Part shown: positions 26,599-35,120 of the stretch, in pieces
How positions within the stretch are numbered: position 1 is the first letter of the stretch
How the letters are laid out: every line of letters starts with the position of its first letter
Assembly (NCBI RefSeq): GCF_003585885.1
Contig: NZ_NRHC01000025.1
Location: forward strand, 1-52,326
Length of the DNA: 52,326 nucleotides
DNA from: Psittacicella hinzii
Lineage (GTDB): Bacteria > Pseudomonadota > Gammaproteobacteria > Enterobacterales > Psittacicellaceae
Direction: 5' to 3'
The notes under the pieces: model-generated
The model's database searches: none
What the model was told of the DNA's origin: nothing
What the model saw: the letters and a program-made list of their open reading frames with translations, nothing else
Made by a program: the position numbers and the translations under genes

Positions 26599-28437
26599 TT
26601 ATTTGTTTGCTTGACGGTAAGCACGACGACGATCGTTTTCAGTTAAGAATTTCTTACGAATACGAATTGATTCTGGTGTAACTTCTAATAATTCATCATC
26701 ATCGATGAACTCAATAGCTTGTTCTAATGAGAATCTTACAGGTGGTACTAACACAACAGCGTCATCTTTACCTGAAGCACGCATATTTGTTAATTTTTTA
26801 CCTTGTAAACAGTTTACTGTTAAGTCATTATCACGACTGTGGATACCGATGATTTGACCCTCATAAACTTCTGTATTTGCATCAATTAATAGCTTACCAC
26901 GTTCTTGTAGAGAGAATAGAGCGTAAGCTAGTGCTTTACCTGTACCATTAGAAATTAGTACACCGTTAACACGTTGACCAATTTCACCTGGTTTAACTAC
27001 ATCATAGTGGCTGAAAGTAGAGTAAAGTAAGCCAGTACCAGATGTCATAGTCATGAATTCACCACGGAAACCGATTAGACCGCGCGCTGGAATAATGTAA
27101 TCAAGTCTTACTCGACCTTTACCATCAACTTCCATATTTCTTAGTTCACCTTTACGGAGACCAAGAGCTTCCATGATTGAACCTTGATGTTGTTCTTCAA
27201 TATCAATAGTTACTTGCTCAAATGGTTCTTGCTGTACACCATCAACTTCTTTATAGATTACACGAGGACGTGATACAGCTAGCTCGTAACCTTCACGACG
27301 CATATTTTCGATCAGTACAGATAAGTGTAATTCACCACGTCCTGAAACTCTGAAAGCGTCAGGGTCTTCAGTTTCTTCTACACGTAGAGCAACGTTGTGA
27401 ACTAATTCTTTACGTAAACGTTCTAAAATTTGACGCGAAGTAACGAATTTACCTTCTTGACCACAGAATGGAGAGGTATTTACACAGAAGAACATAGTAA
27501 CAGTTGGTTCATCAACTGAAAGAGCAGGTAAAGCTTCTACATTATTAACATCACAGATAGTGTCTGAGATGTTTAACTCACCTAAACCTGTAATAGCAAT
27601 AATATCACCAGCTGTAGCAACATCTTGCTCTACTCTTTGTAAGCCAAAGTGACCAAGAACTTGACCTACTTTACCATTACGTTTGTTGCCTTCTGCATCA
27701 ATAATAGTAACTTGTTGGTTAACTTTAACATTACCACGTTTAATACGTCCAATACCAATAACACCAACATAGCTATTATAGTCAAGTTGTGAAATTTGCA
27801 TTTGGAATGGAGCTTCTAGATCAACATCAGGAGGAGATACTTTTTCTAGAATAGCTTCAAATAGTGGAGTCATGTCTTCAGCCATGTCATTATAATCAAG
27901 ACCAGCAATACCATTTAAAGCTGAAGCATAAATAATTGGGAAGTCTAATTGCTCGTCAGTCGCACCTAAGTTTACGAATAGATCAAAAACTTGGTCAACA
28001 ACCCAATCAGGACGAGAACCTGGACGGTCTACTTTATTTACTACTACAATTGGTTTTAAACCATGCTCAAATGCTTTTTGTGTAACAAAGCGAGTTTGTG
28101 GCATAGGACCATCTGTTGCGTCAACAATTAGAAGAACAGAGTCAACCATTGAAAGAACACGTTCGACTTCACCGCCGAAGTCAGCGTGCCCTGGAGTATC
28201 TACGATATTAATGTGGTAGTCACGGTAGTTGATTGCTGTATTTTTAGCTAAGATAGTAATACCACGCTCTTTTTCGATAGCGTTACTATCCATGATTCTC
28301 TCTTCAACTTCACCACGTGAGTTTAAAGTACCTGATTGTTGTAATAATTTGTCAACCAGAGTAGTTTTACCATGGTCAACGTGAGCAATAATAGCAATGT
28401 TTCTTAATTTGCTAATGTCTTTATTAATAGATGTCAT
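26599..28437 (-). CDS. typA: ribosome-associated GTPase BipA/TypA
   Basis: A 612-residue translational GTPase. The N-terminal G domain carries [15 protein letters not shown] (P-loop), the switch II sequence [14 protein letters not shown] and [10 protein letters not shown]. It is followed by the EF-Tu-like beta-barrel, EF-G-like domains and the C-terminal domain unique to BipA ([19 protein letters not shown]). It assists 50S assembly, especially in the cold or under stress. The length is close to the E. coli protein (607). It is a single-gene unit, divergent from gmk. Confidence 0.98.
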   Translation of the reverse strand: MTSINKDISKLRNIAIIAHVDHGKTTLVDKLLQQSGTLNSRGEVEERIMDSNAIEKERGITILAKNTAINYRDYHINIVDTPGHADFGGEVERVLSMVDSVLLIVDATDGPMPQTRFVTQKAFEHGLKPIVVVNKVDRPGSRPDWVVDQVFDLFVNLGATDEQLDFPIIYASALNGIAGLDYNDMAEDMTPLFEAILEKVSPPDVDLEAPFQMQISQLDYNSYVGVIGIGRIKRGNVKVNQQVTIIDAEGNKRNGKVGQVLGHFGLQRVEQDVATAGDIIAITGLGELNISDTICDVNNVEALPALSVDEPTVTMFFCVNTSPFCGQEGKFVTSRQILERLRKELVHNVALRVEETEDPDAFRVSGRGELHLSVLIENMRREGYELAVSRPRVIYKEVDGVQQEPFEQVTIDIEEQHQGSIMEALGLRKGELRNMEVDGKGRVRLDYIIPARGLIGFRGEFMTMTSGTGLLYSTFSHYDVVKPGEIGQRVNGVLISNGTGKALAYALFSLQERGKLLIDANTEVYEGQIIGIHSRDNDLTVNCLQGKKLTNMRASGKDDAVVLVPPVRFSLEQAIEFIDDDELLEVTPESIRIRKKFLTENDRRRAYRQANK

Positions 28438-28513
28438 GACTTAATAATTCTGTTTACTATAGTAAGAGTTAAGTAAAGTTTTTGTAAAAATAAACTCTAA
28501 AATCTGTCAATGT

Positions 28514-28523
28514 ATTATATAAT
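28514..28523. promoter_or_regulatory. back-to-back -10 boxes between typA and gmk
   Basis: The palindrome ATTATATAAT gives a TATAAT hexamer on each strand (28518-28523 on plus, 28519-28514 on minus), centrally between the two divergent genes. -35 matches on both sides are weak, so this is only a candidate. Confidence 0.35.
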
Positions 28524-28589
28524 AAATAAAATTTATTTAAATAAATATTTACCTTGAGTTTAGAGGAATATGCTTCCACAGTTGTGATT

Positions 28590-29168
28590 ATGACAGAACA
28601 AACAAAAAAAGGTCGCCTTTTTATTATTTCAGCTCCTTCAGGTGCTGGGAAAAGTACTTTAATTAACAAATTATTAAACTCTAGCTTTAAATCAAAGTAC
28701 TACCTTTCTATTTCTCATACAACTCGTCCAGTTAGACCCGGAGAAGTTCACGGGGTACATTACTATTTTACAAACATAGAAAACTTTGAGCATTTAATAC
28801 AACAAGATGAGTTTTTAGAATATGCTGAAGTATTTGGTAATTACTACGGAACTTCAAAAAGAATTATTCGAGAAAAGCTTGATCAAGGAATCAACATCTT
28901 GCTAGATATTGATTGGCAAGGGGCGAGAAATGTGCGTAAACAATTTCCAGAAGCAATTTCAATTTTTATTTTACCACCTAGCTTAGAAGAGCTTCAGAAG
29001 AGACTTTTAAATCGTCAAACAGATTCATTAGATGTTATTGCTCGTCGTATGGAAAAAGCTGAGAATGAAATGGCTCATAAAGACGAATATAACTATGAAA
29101 TTTTAAATGATGATTTAGATCATGCTTTCAAACAATTTGTTGATATATTAGAATCATCTTCAAAATAA
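28590..29168 (+). CDS. gmk: guanylate kinase
   Basis: A 192-residue enzyme that converts GMP to GDP. It shows the P-loop ISAPSGAGKSTL, the GMP-binding motifs SHTTRPVRPGEVHGVHYYF and EYAEVFGNYYGTS, and LDIDWQGARNVRKQFP. The ATG at 28590 is chosen because it gives the normal family N-terminus; a TTG at 28554 would add 12 unmatched residues. In E. coli and Haemophilus gmk is followed by rpoZ, and the same holds here. The two are separated by 126 nt holding a probable rpoZ promoter and a structured leader. Confidence 0.97.
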   Translation: MTEQTKKGRLFIISAPSGAGKSTLINKLLNSSFKSKYYLSISHTTRPVRPGEVHGVHYYFTNIENFEHLIQQDEFLEYAEVFGNYYGTSKRIIREKLDQGINILLDIDWQGARNVRKQFPEAISIFILPPSLEELQKRLLNRQTDSLDVIARRMEKAENEMAHKDEYNYEILNDDLDHAFKQFVDILESSSK

Positions 29169-29192
29169 ATTAAAGAAAATCACAAAGTAATG

Positions 29193-29201
29193 TGATATAC
29201 T
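29193..29201 (+). promoter_or_regulatory. candidate extended -10 promoter of rpoZ
   Basis: TGATATACT shows the TGn extension and a TATACT hexamer (5 of 6), about 95 nt before the rpoZ ATG. It would give a leader of about 85 nt that holds the paired segments at 29226-29279. Confidence 0.4.
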
Positions 29202-29225
29202 TAATTATTCTTTATGACATGTTGC

Positions 29226-29279
29226 TGAAAACGCTCTAAACATAAGCTGTATAGAGTGTATTTTAGATAAAGGTTTTCA
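29226..29279 (+). other. structured leader of rpoZ
   Basis: TGAAAAC (29226-29232) pairs with GTTTTCA (29273-29279). Inside, the segment from 29231 (ACGCTCTA) can pair with TAGAGTGT (29252-29259) with one G-U pair. The whole lies between the candidate promoter and the start codon and may affect rpoZ expression; function unknown. Confidence 0.4.
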
Positions 29280-29294
29280 TCTTAGAGTAGTCCA

Positions 29295-29867
29295 ATGCAA
29301 GATAACAAAATAGTTAACATTACACAAGCTTTAAAAAAAATTCCTAACCGTTTTGAGTTAATTGCTGTAGCAGCTCGTCGTGCTAGACAAATTCAAGAGT
29401 ACGAAGCTGCAGTTGCAAAAGCAGAATCAAATTACAGAAATACTTCAACTTTAGTACTAGCTCAAGCTCGTGTAAAAAATGGCAAGGGTGGAACAAGAGA
29501 AAGTAAAATTGAGACGCAATTAAAAGAGTTAAGAAATAATCCTATTAATCTTTTTGTTGACAACTCAATTACTAAAGATAAGCCAACAGTTGTTGCTCTT
29601 CGTGAGATTCAAGAAGGCTTTGTAAATAAAGAATACTTAGATCGTAAAGATATTTTCGATCAAATTCAAGAACATACAAGTTCATTTGAAGAAGTTGATA
29701 GCTTACTTCAGTCTACAGATGACACTTTTGATGAAGATACTTTTAGAAGTCTAAAAGATGATTTCAGAAGCTTTGCAAATGATGAAGATGAAGTAGACAC
29801 AAGTGAATTTTTTAACGTTGTAAATCCTTTCGATGAAAGTGATGAAGATTACAACGATGAAGAATAA
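29295..29867 (+). CDS. rpoZ: RNA polymerase omega subunit, enlarged with insertion and acidic tail
   Basis: A 190-residue protein, about twice the usual size of omega (about 90). The two conserved halves are clear: KKIPNRFELIAVAARRARQIQ (residues 14-34, E. coli NRFDLVLVAARRARQMQ) and KPTVVALREIQEGFVNKEYLD (96-116, E. coli [20 protein letters not shown]). Between them, where E. coli has about 14 residues, lie about 61, mostly polar and helical-looking with a basic stretch (KNGKGGTRESK). The last ~74 residues are strongly acidic. The extreme N-terminus (MQDNKIVNIT) does not match MARVT, whose residues contact ppGpp in E. coli. The gene order gmk-rpoZ supports the identity. No frameshift is seen, so the unusual form looks genuine. 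Confidence 0.85.
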   Translation: MQDNKIVNITQALKKIPNRFELIAVAARRARQIQEYEAAVAKAESNYRNTSTLVLAQARVKNGKGGTRESKIETQLKELRNNPINLFVDNSITKDKPTVVALREIQEGFVNKEYLDRKDIFDQIQEHTSSFEEVDSLLQSTDDTFDEDTFRSLKDDFRSFANDEDEVDTSEFFNVVNPFDESDEDYNDEE

Positions 29868-29900
29868 TAAAGTTAGTTAACTTTTTTTGTAATTTTAGGA

Positions 29901-29928
29901 TAGGGACCATTTTAATGGTCCTTTTTTT
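29901..29928 (+). terminator. terminator between rpoZ and recG
   Basis: GGACCATT / AATGGTCC forms a tight stem followed by TTTTTTT. It ends only 12 nt before the recG start codon. Confidence 0.88.
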
Positions 29929-29940
29929 GAATATGTAGAT

Positions 29941-32079
29941 ATGACGCAGTCGGTTTACTCAATACCTATTGAAAAAATTAAAGGGGTAACTAAGGCAAAT
30001 CTCCCTAAATTTAAAGAAAATTTAGGGATTAATAATTTAGGTGATTTGCTGATGTTTTTGCCCAGAAATTACGAAGATAGGTCTCAAATAGTTTCTTTAC
30101 CAGAGGTCATACCTGGTAATAAAGTTTGTATACGTGTCGTTGTCACAGGCAAGTATAAATCAGTAGTTGATAGATATAATTACAGACTAATAGTCAATGG
30201 TGTAGATCCAACTTCAGGTAATACAATTTTGATTGTTTTTTACCGAGCAGCAAATTATTATGATGAAAAGATTGAGGTAAACTCTGTCCACACCTTTTTT
30301 GGAATTGTGGAGTTAAATACCTATGGACAAACAGATTATAAAATTAATCACCCTGAAATAGTTACAGATGATAATTTTGTTGGTAAAAATCTCCTAACAC
30401 CAATATATCCAAGTACTGATAAATTAAAACAAGATACTATTAGGAAAGTTGTACAAAATGGTATAGCTATAGTGGAAAAAATGAGTTTACCAAATTTATT
30501 GCCTCAAAGTGGTTACCCATTAATTCCATTTCGCAAAAGTGCAGGGTCTGCAATTGAGTATCTAGATATAAATAAACTAGACTTCTTGCAAAGTCTAAAG
30601 TTTATTCACACTCCACCGAAAAATGTAAATATTCAGGATATTATTGAGAGACGTAATCCATATCTTATAAGGTTAATAGCTGAAGAAATATTGGCTAAGC
30701 AATTAACTCTAATTTCCTCGAAAAATATTTTACAAAGGGAAAAAAGCGTTGTAATCCCTCCACAATTAAATTTAGCACAAAAAGTCATTCAGGATCTACC
30801 ATATAAGCTTACTAATGCTCAAATGAAAGCCTTTCTCGATGTGGTGAATGATTTGGCAGCAAATAAACCAATGTTACGTTTAATTCAAGGTGATGTTGGA
30901 TGTGGGAAAACAATGGTTGCAGTTTTAGCCATAGCTCATATAGTTCAGTATGGGTATCAGGTTGCATTAGTTGCGCCAACGGAGATTCTCGCTTCTCAGC
31001 TTTTTGAAAATGTCAATAACGCTTTACAGGCTTACGGAGTTAAATCTGTTTTTGTTAGCGGTAAATTAGGAGCTAAGGGAAAAAGAGAGGTTGGAAATTT
31101 AATTAAAACGGGTCAAGCTAATGTTATAGTTGGCACACATGCTGTTTTCTCTGAATGGGTTGAGTATAAAAATTTAGCTATGGTTATAATCGACGAACAG
31201 CACCGTTTTGGTGTTGAACAGAGATTAGAGATTTCTACTAAGCAAAAGAATTTCAAAATTCACACTCTTATGATGAGCGCTACACCTGCACCTCGAAGTT
31301 TAGCTATGACCATTTACGCTAACCTTGATTTATCAATCATAGATGAGCTACCGCCAGGAAGGAGTAAAGTTGAAACTTTTTTAATAAGTAAGAATGAAAA
31401 AGTAAAACTATTTGGACGTATTAGAAAAGTAATTCACGAGGAAAGAAGACAAGTTTACTGGGTGTGTGTTCTAATAGAAGAGAATGAAAATTATCAAGCT
31501 ACGAGTGCATTAGAAACTTTATCTGAACTAAGGTCATTTATGCCAGAGGTTAGAATTGGTTTAATCCACGGTAAATTGAAAGAGCAAGAAAAAGCTGAAA
31601 TTATGCAAGCCTTTAAAGAGCAAAAACTTGATCTTTTAGTCGCAACAACGGTTATCGAGGTTGGAGTAAATGTGCCAAATGCTTCGATAATGATAATAGA
31701 AAATCCTGAAAGACTTGGATTATCACAGATCCATCAGTTAAGAGGGCGTGTAGGTCGTGGCAGTGTAAAATCTTTTTGTGGTCTTTTATATGAACCAAAA
31801 ATATCTCGTTCGACTAAAGAGAGGTTAGAGATTTTTCAGCGCACCAATGATGGCTTTGTTATTGCTGAAGAAGATATGAAGCTAAGAGGTAATGGTGACA
31901 TTGTTGGCACAAGGCAGTCTGGAGAGATGCAGTTTCAAATTTCAGATTTAGCTAAAGATAATTTAATTGCCGAAGTGCTAATTCCTTTTGCGCAAACTCT
32001 TTATGATCAAGATCCAGAGTTATCTAGACAGATAATGCGACGTTGGAATGCTAATCAAAAAGATTATGTCTTAATTTAA
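29941..32079 (+). CDS. recG: ATP-dependent DNA helicase RecG
   Basis: A 712-residue helicase that remodels stalled replication forks and Holliday junctions. An N-terminal wedge/OB domain (to about residue 260) is followed by the helicase core. Walker A is GDVGCGKT (the usual serine before GK is cysteine, which the motif allows), Walker B VIIDEQHRFGVEQR, and motif III MMSATPAPRSLAMTIYANLDLSIIDELPPGR. TVIEVGVNVPNA and HQLRGRVGRG (motif VI) complete it. Length is near the usual 690. In Haemophilus and E. coli, spoT (and trmH in E. coli) lie between rpoZ and recG; here they are absent. A strong terminator stands 12 nt before the start, so recG must be read through from upstream or use a promoter inside rpoZ. 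Confidence 0.97.
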   Translation: MTQSVYSIPIEKIKGVTKANLPKFKENLGINNLGDLLMFLPRNYEDRSQIVSLPEVIPGNKVCIRVVVTGKYKSVVDRYNYRLIVNGVDPTSGNTILIVFYRAANYYDEKIEVNSVHTFFGIVELNTYGQTDYKINHPEIVTDDNFVGKNLLTPIYPSTDKLKQDTIRKVVQNGIAIVEKMSLPNLLPQSGYPLIPFRKSAGSAIEYLDINKLDFLQSLKFIHTPPKNVNIQDIIERRNPYLIRLIAEEILAKQLTLISSKNILQREKSVVIPPQLNLAQKVIQDLPYKLTNAQMKAFLDVVNDLAANKPMLRLIQGDVGCGKTMVAVLAIAHIVQYGYQVALVAPTEILASQLFENVNNALQAYGVKSVFVSGKLGAKGKREVGNLIKTGQANVIVGTHAVFSEWVEYKNLAMVIIDEQHRFGVEQRLEISTKQKNFKIHTLMMSATPAPRSLAMTIYANLDLSIIDELPPGRSKVETFLISKNEKVKLFGRIRKVIHEERRQVYWVCVLIEENENYQATSALETLSELRSFMPEVRIGLIHGKLKEQEKAEIMQAFKEQKLDLLVATTVIEVGVNVPNASIMIIENPERLGLSQIHQLRGRVGRGSVKSFCGLLYEPKISRSTKERLEIFQRTNDGFVIAEEDMKLRGNGDIVGTRQSGEMQFQISDLAKDNLIAEVLIPFAQTLYDQDPELSRQIMRRWNANQKDYVLI

Positions 32080-32082
32080 AGT

Positions 32083-32646
32083 ATGGAACAGTTTAGTCGC
32101 TTACTAGAAAATATTATAAAAAGTAAATGCGTTGATAGTTTTACCAATGACTTAAATCAAATTCAAAAAACTTTGGAAGAGAAAGAAAATTATCTTCTAG
32201 AAGCCAAAGCAGTTGGAGTTGATTACCCTGACAGTATTACAGCCTTAATTGAAGCTAAAGATGGGGAGTTACCTAGAGTCATTGTAAACTGCCAAAAATC
32301 TATAGATGACTACTTAATAAGATTTATTAACTTAATTAATAAAGATAATAATGTAGTCTTAACTGGCTATACTTTTTTAGATCTGTCACATGATTTGAAT
32401 GTAAAAAAAGTTATTCTTTCGGAATTAACTAGAAACCAGACTATACCTTTAGGTTTATGGTTATTTAAACAACAATTTACAGCTTCAGAATTTATATTTC
32501 GTAAAAGCGGAGCTAATCAATTTATGAGGATAAGGTACTTTGATATTGATTGCTCTAAATATGTTAACTACTTCGCCACTGTAAGGTTATATCTTGTTGA
32601 AGTTTTTAATATAGATACGTTTATAAAGTACATTGAAAAAAAATAA
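32083..32646 (+). CDS. divergent chorismate lyase-like protein (UbiC family, tentative)
   Basis: A 187-residue protein starting 3 nt after the recG stop. Its second half follows the pattern of E. coli UbiC, which makes 4-hydroxybenzoate for ubiquinone. DSITALIEAKDGE parallels UbiC SVTMIREG. DDYLIRFINL parallels YWLREILL (active-site Arg76 kept). TGYTFLDLS parallels AGRTVVPVS, with the arginine changed to tyrosine. IPLGLWLFKQQFTASEFIF parallels TPLGRYLFTSSTLTRDFIE, and YLVEVFN parallels LTELFLP (catalytic Glu155 kept). The match is from reading, not a search, and overall identity is low, so UbiC function is likely but unproven. It is co-transcribed with recG and ends in the shared terminator. 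Confidence 0.55.
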   Translation: MEQFSRLLENIIKSKCVDSFTNDLNQIQKTLEEKENYLLEAKAVGVDYPDSITALIEAKDGELPRVIVNCQKSIDDYLIRFINLINKDNNVVLTGYTFLDLSHDLNVKKVILSELTRNQTIPLGLWLFKQQFTASEFIFRKSGANQFMRIRYFDIDCSKYVNYFATVRLYLVEVFNIDTFIKYIEKK

Positions 32647-32678
32647 GGACATGTCATTAGACAAGTCCTTATTTTTTT
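32641..32678. terminator. bidirectional terminator (UbiC-like / TpsB)
   Basis: AAATAAGGAC-TGTC pairs with GACA-GTCCTTATTT with one A-A mismatch, loop ATTA, followed by T7. It overlaps the stop codon of the UbiC-like gene and lies between convergent genes. Confidence 0.88.
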
Positions 32679-32693
32679 AGCTATAAAATTTGA

Positions 32694-34373
32694 TTACCAA
32701 CGGTAAGAAGTTGTGAACCAAACAGAGTATTTACCACGGTTGTTATCTTCACCTTTAAGACGGTAAGCACCATAAACGTCTGCTGACCAATCTTTATAAG
32801 ATACACGTAAACCTAAACCTGTTGATGCGATAAATTTGCTGCTATCACCATCAAAGTTTTTGCTTTGATTGTAAAACTTATCAGTTGCATCTTGGTTATA
32901 GTGAACCCAACCACCATCTAGTAAAGCATAAGCTTTAAGATCAAAGTTAGGTAATCTTACTAGAGTAGGAGTGATTAACTCGTTTTGTAAATAGAAACCT
33001 GAATCGCCTGAACCGTTTTCATCACGGAAGCCACGAACATCATTAGAGAATAGCTCAGAGCTTACTAAGTGTTTGCTTGAGTATTGACCTTTAAATTTAG
33101 ATACCCATGTCCAGTTTTGTGGAAGAGCAACTTTAAAGTTTGCAGTTGCAGTCCACCAATCAGAGTATTTCTCAGCAGTTACTAAACGACCACCAGCTAC
33201 ACGTAGTTTGTTGATGTTATCAGTACCTAAGAAACCAGCGTAGTAGAAGTTATATTTAGTTGAGAATTCAATTTCTAAACCACGGAATGGTACGATTTTA
33301 CCAGCAAAACCAACGTTGATTGGTGATACGTAGTAAATTTGGTTAGTATCACTTAAGCTAAGTGAGTTATAACGGATTGATGACTCACTTTTCAGACGTT
33401 TAAATGTATAACCAGCTTGGAATTTGATTTGGTTAGAGTAACCGAAATCAAAGTGAGGTAAGTAGTAAGACCAGTTTAGGATTGCTACATCACCGACACC
33501 GTTCACATCATAGAAAATAGTGTTACTATTGTCGTATGGAACGTTATTTTGGTTAGTTGATGAGTGGAATAAAGATACATCTAAACGTTGGTGTGCTGAG
33601 TAGAATGGTAATGAGTAGCTACCACCAAATGCATAGTAACGGTCGAAGTTCTTTAAGTTTGTTAATAAAACTAAGTTAAGAACGTCGTCTCTACCAGTTA
33701 AGTTTGCATTTAAATAACCAGCCATGAAACGTAAGTACTCTACGCCTTTATCAGTAGATGAGTTATCTAATTGTACATAACGTAAAGTTTTACCACGTGG
33801 TGCAACAACGTTTACGTTAGCTACAATTGGCTTACCTGGTTGTAATTCATATTCAACCTGAGTAAGTTTTAATGGGTTTTCGATAGCCATTGTTAATTCA
33901 CGCTCATCAACCCAAGGGCGACCAGCAACGAATTGTACGCCTTCTTTTAATGAAGGAAGTGAATTACGTACGTTTTCTTGAGAATAACCTGGAGCAGAAC
34001 CGTAATTAACTTGACCAGCTACGAAGTTAACATTATAAACTACTGTACCGTCAGCAATTCTTTGGTTAGGTAAAGTAACAGTGAAAACACCTTTCGCGTT
34101 AGCGTTTAATGTATCTTGTAATTTTGCACGTAACTCGTTTAATTTAGATACAGTTACACCGTTACCTGTGTATTGTTGTAAAAGAACAACTAACTGCGCT
34201 CTTACTTCAGGGCTAATGTAAGAATCATCAGTATAACCCGTTAAGTTATAACGCGTAACCGAGAAAGTTGCTTCAGTTGCTTCACTATTAGCGTAAGTAG
34301 TTGTAGCGATAGAACCTACGCCAACTAGAGATAAAGCTAATAAAGCTGAAGTTAATTTATTTTTAAATTTCAT
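32694..34373 (-). CDS. TpsB-type two-partner secretion outer membrane transporter (ShlB/FhaC family)
   Basis: A 559-residue outer membrane protein. A signal peptide (cleaved near TYA-NSEA) is followed by POTRA-like sequence (VTLPNQRIADGTVVYNVNFVAGQVNYG, the typical PxQ...G..V pattern, residues 100-125), then a 16-strand beta-barrel. Near the end comes the family hallmark VRGF...SGDSGFYLQNEL, and the last residue is tryptophan (TTSYRW), a BAM signature. Such proteins export one large TpsA partner (adhesin or hemolysin). No TpsA gene is next to it: downstream is the UbiC-like gene in the opposite direction, upstream 747 nt of non-coding DNA and aceE. It is therefore an orphan here, or serves a partner elsewhere. 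Confidence 0.88.
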   Translation of the reverse strand: MKFKNKLTSALLALSLVGVGSIATTTYANSEATEATFSVTRYNLTGYTDDSYISPEVRAQLVVLLQQYTGNGVTVSKLNELRAKLQDTLNANAKGVFTVTLPNQRIADGTVVYNVNFVAGQVNYGSAPGYSQENVRNSLPSLKEGVQFVAGRPWVDERELTMAIENPLKLTQVEYELQPGKPIVANVNVVAPRGKTLRYVQLDNSSTDKGVEYLRFMAGYLNANLTGRDDVLNLVLLTNLKNFDRYYAFGGSYSLPFYSAHQRLDVSLFHSSTNQNNVPYDNSNTIFYDVNGVGDVAILNWSYYLPHFDFGYSNQIKFQAGYTFKRLKSESSIRYNSLSLSDTNQIYYVSPINVGFAGKIVPFRGLEIEFSTKYNFYYAGFLGTDNINKLRVAGGRLVTAEKYSDWWTATANFKVALPQNWTWVSKFKGQYSSKHLVSSELFSNDVRGFRDENGSGDSGFYLQNELITPTLVRLPNFDLKAYALLDGGWVHYNQDATDKFYNQSKNFDGDSSKFIASTGLGLRVSYKDWSADVYGAYRLKGEDNNRGKYSVWFTTSYRW

Positions 34374-35120
34374 ACACTTGTTATTTTTTAATAAACAATT
34401 AAAAAGAAAACAACAACTTTTTCTTTTAATTTATCAAGTACTATACCCTTTTAGAGTAGGATATACCCAATAACAACTAACCTATTCAATTTTTTAAGTT
34501 ATTTCAAAAACTCAAGAATATTTATCTTGAGGTTAAAAAAAGCATTCAATAAATAATTATATACTAAACTTAGTCTGAAATTCTAAAAAAGATAGCATTT
34601 TTTAGTGGAAAAATAGCTTGATTTCTAAAAATTGATATGATTTAGTTGAAAATTTACTTTTACAATCAGTTTTATAGTAAAAAAGTAAAAATCTATGCAT
34701 GCTTCCGTACCTTTTTCAGTAATTCAATAGCATTTATTAATGTGTTTTAAAATGTAAAAAAGATAAAAATATTGAGAAAAGTACATTTAACTTTTTTTAA
34801 TTTAGCTCTTTAGATAATGTAAGATCTCAAGAAAAAACTATAGGTATGTTATATAATATTAGTAGGTTTTTCTATTGGGAAATATTGGGAATTTAATTTA
34901 TTTGTAAAGTTTAGTATTCAAAAACTTTGTTTATTAGTAAAAAAATGTTAACGAATACTACTTATAAAAAATTAATTTCTTTATTAGACTCTTTATAACG
35001 ATTATCAATTATTGAATTATGTAGAGCAAATTGCTACCAATAAGTAAATGATGGGTAGCAAAGTACTTTATGTTAATTTAATTAGAATATTAAGCTAACA
35101 AAATTGTAAAAGGACATAAA
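34374..35120. other. divergent intergenic region between the tpsB-like gene and aceE
   Basis: A 747-nt AT-rich spacer that must hold the promoters of both genes. An 8-bp inverted repeat, TTGCTACC / GGTAGCAA (35031-35038 and 35054-35061), lies 60 nt before aceE. No pdhR gene or clear PdhR box is visible. I see no open frame worth calling. Confidence 0.4.
35031..35061 (+). promoter_or_regulatory. inverted repeat upstream of aceE
   Basis: TTGCTACC (35031-35038) and GGTAGCAA (35054-35061) are perfect inverted arms with a 15-nt loop, placed in the likely aceE leader or promoter. It may be an operator or an RNA hairpin; neither can be decided from sequence. Confidence 0.45.

Noticed and set aside
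29180-29197. ATCACA and TGTGAT arms after gmk, resembling a CRP site
   Set aside because: The half sites are in the reverse order (TCACA-N6-TGTGA), so it is a small hairpin and not a CRP-binding sequence.
35033-35044. ATTG...CAAT element as a PdhR operator upstream of aceE
   Set aside because: The half sites overlap and the sequence is 3 nt too short for the ATTGGT-N3-ACCAAT consensus.
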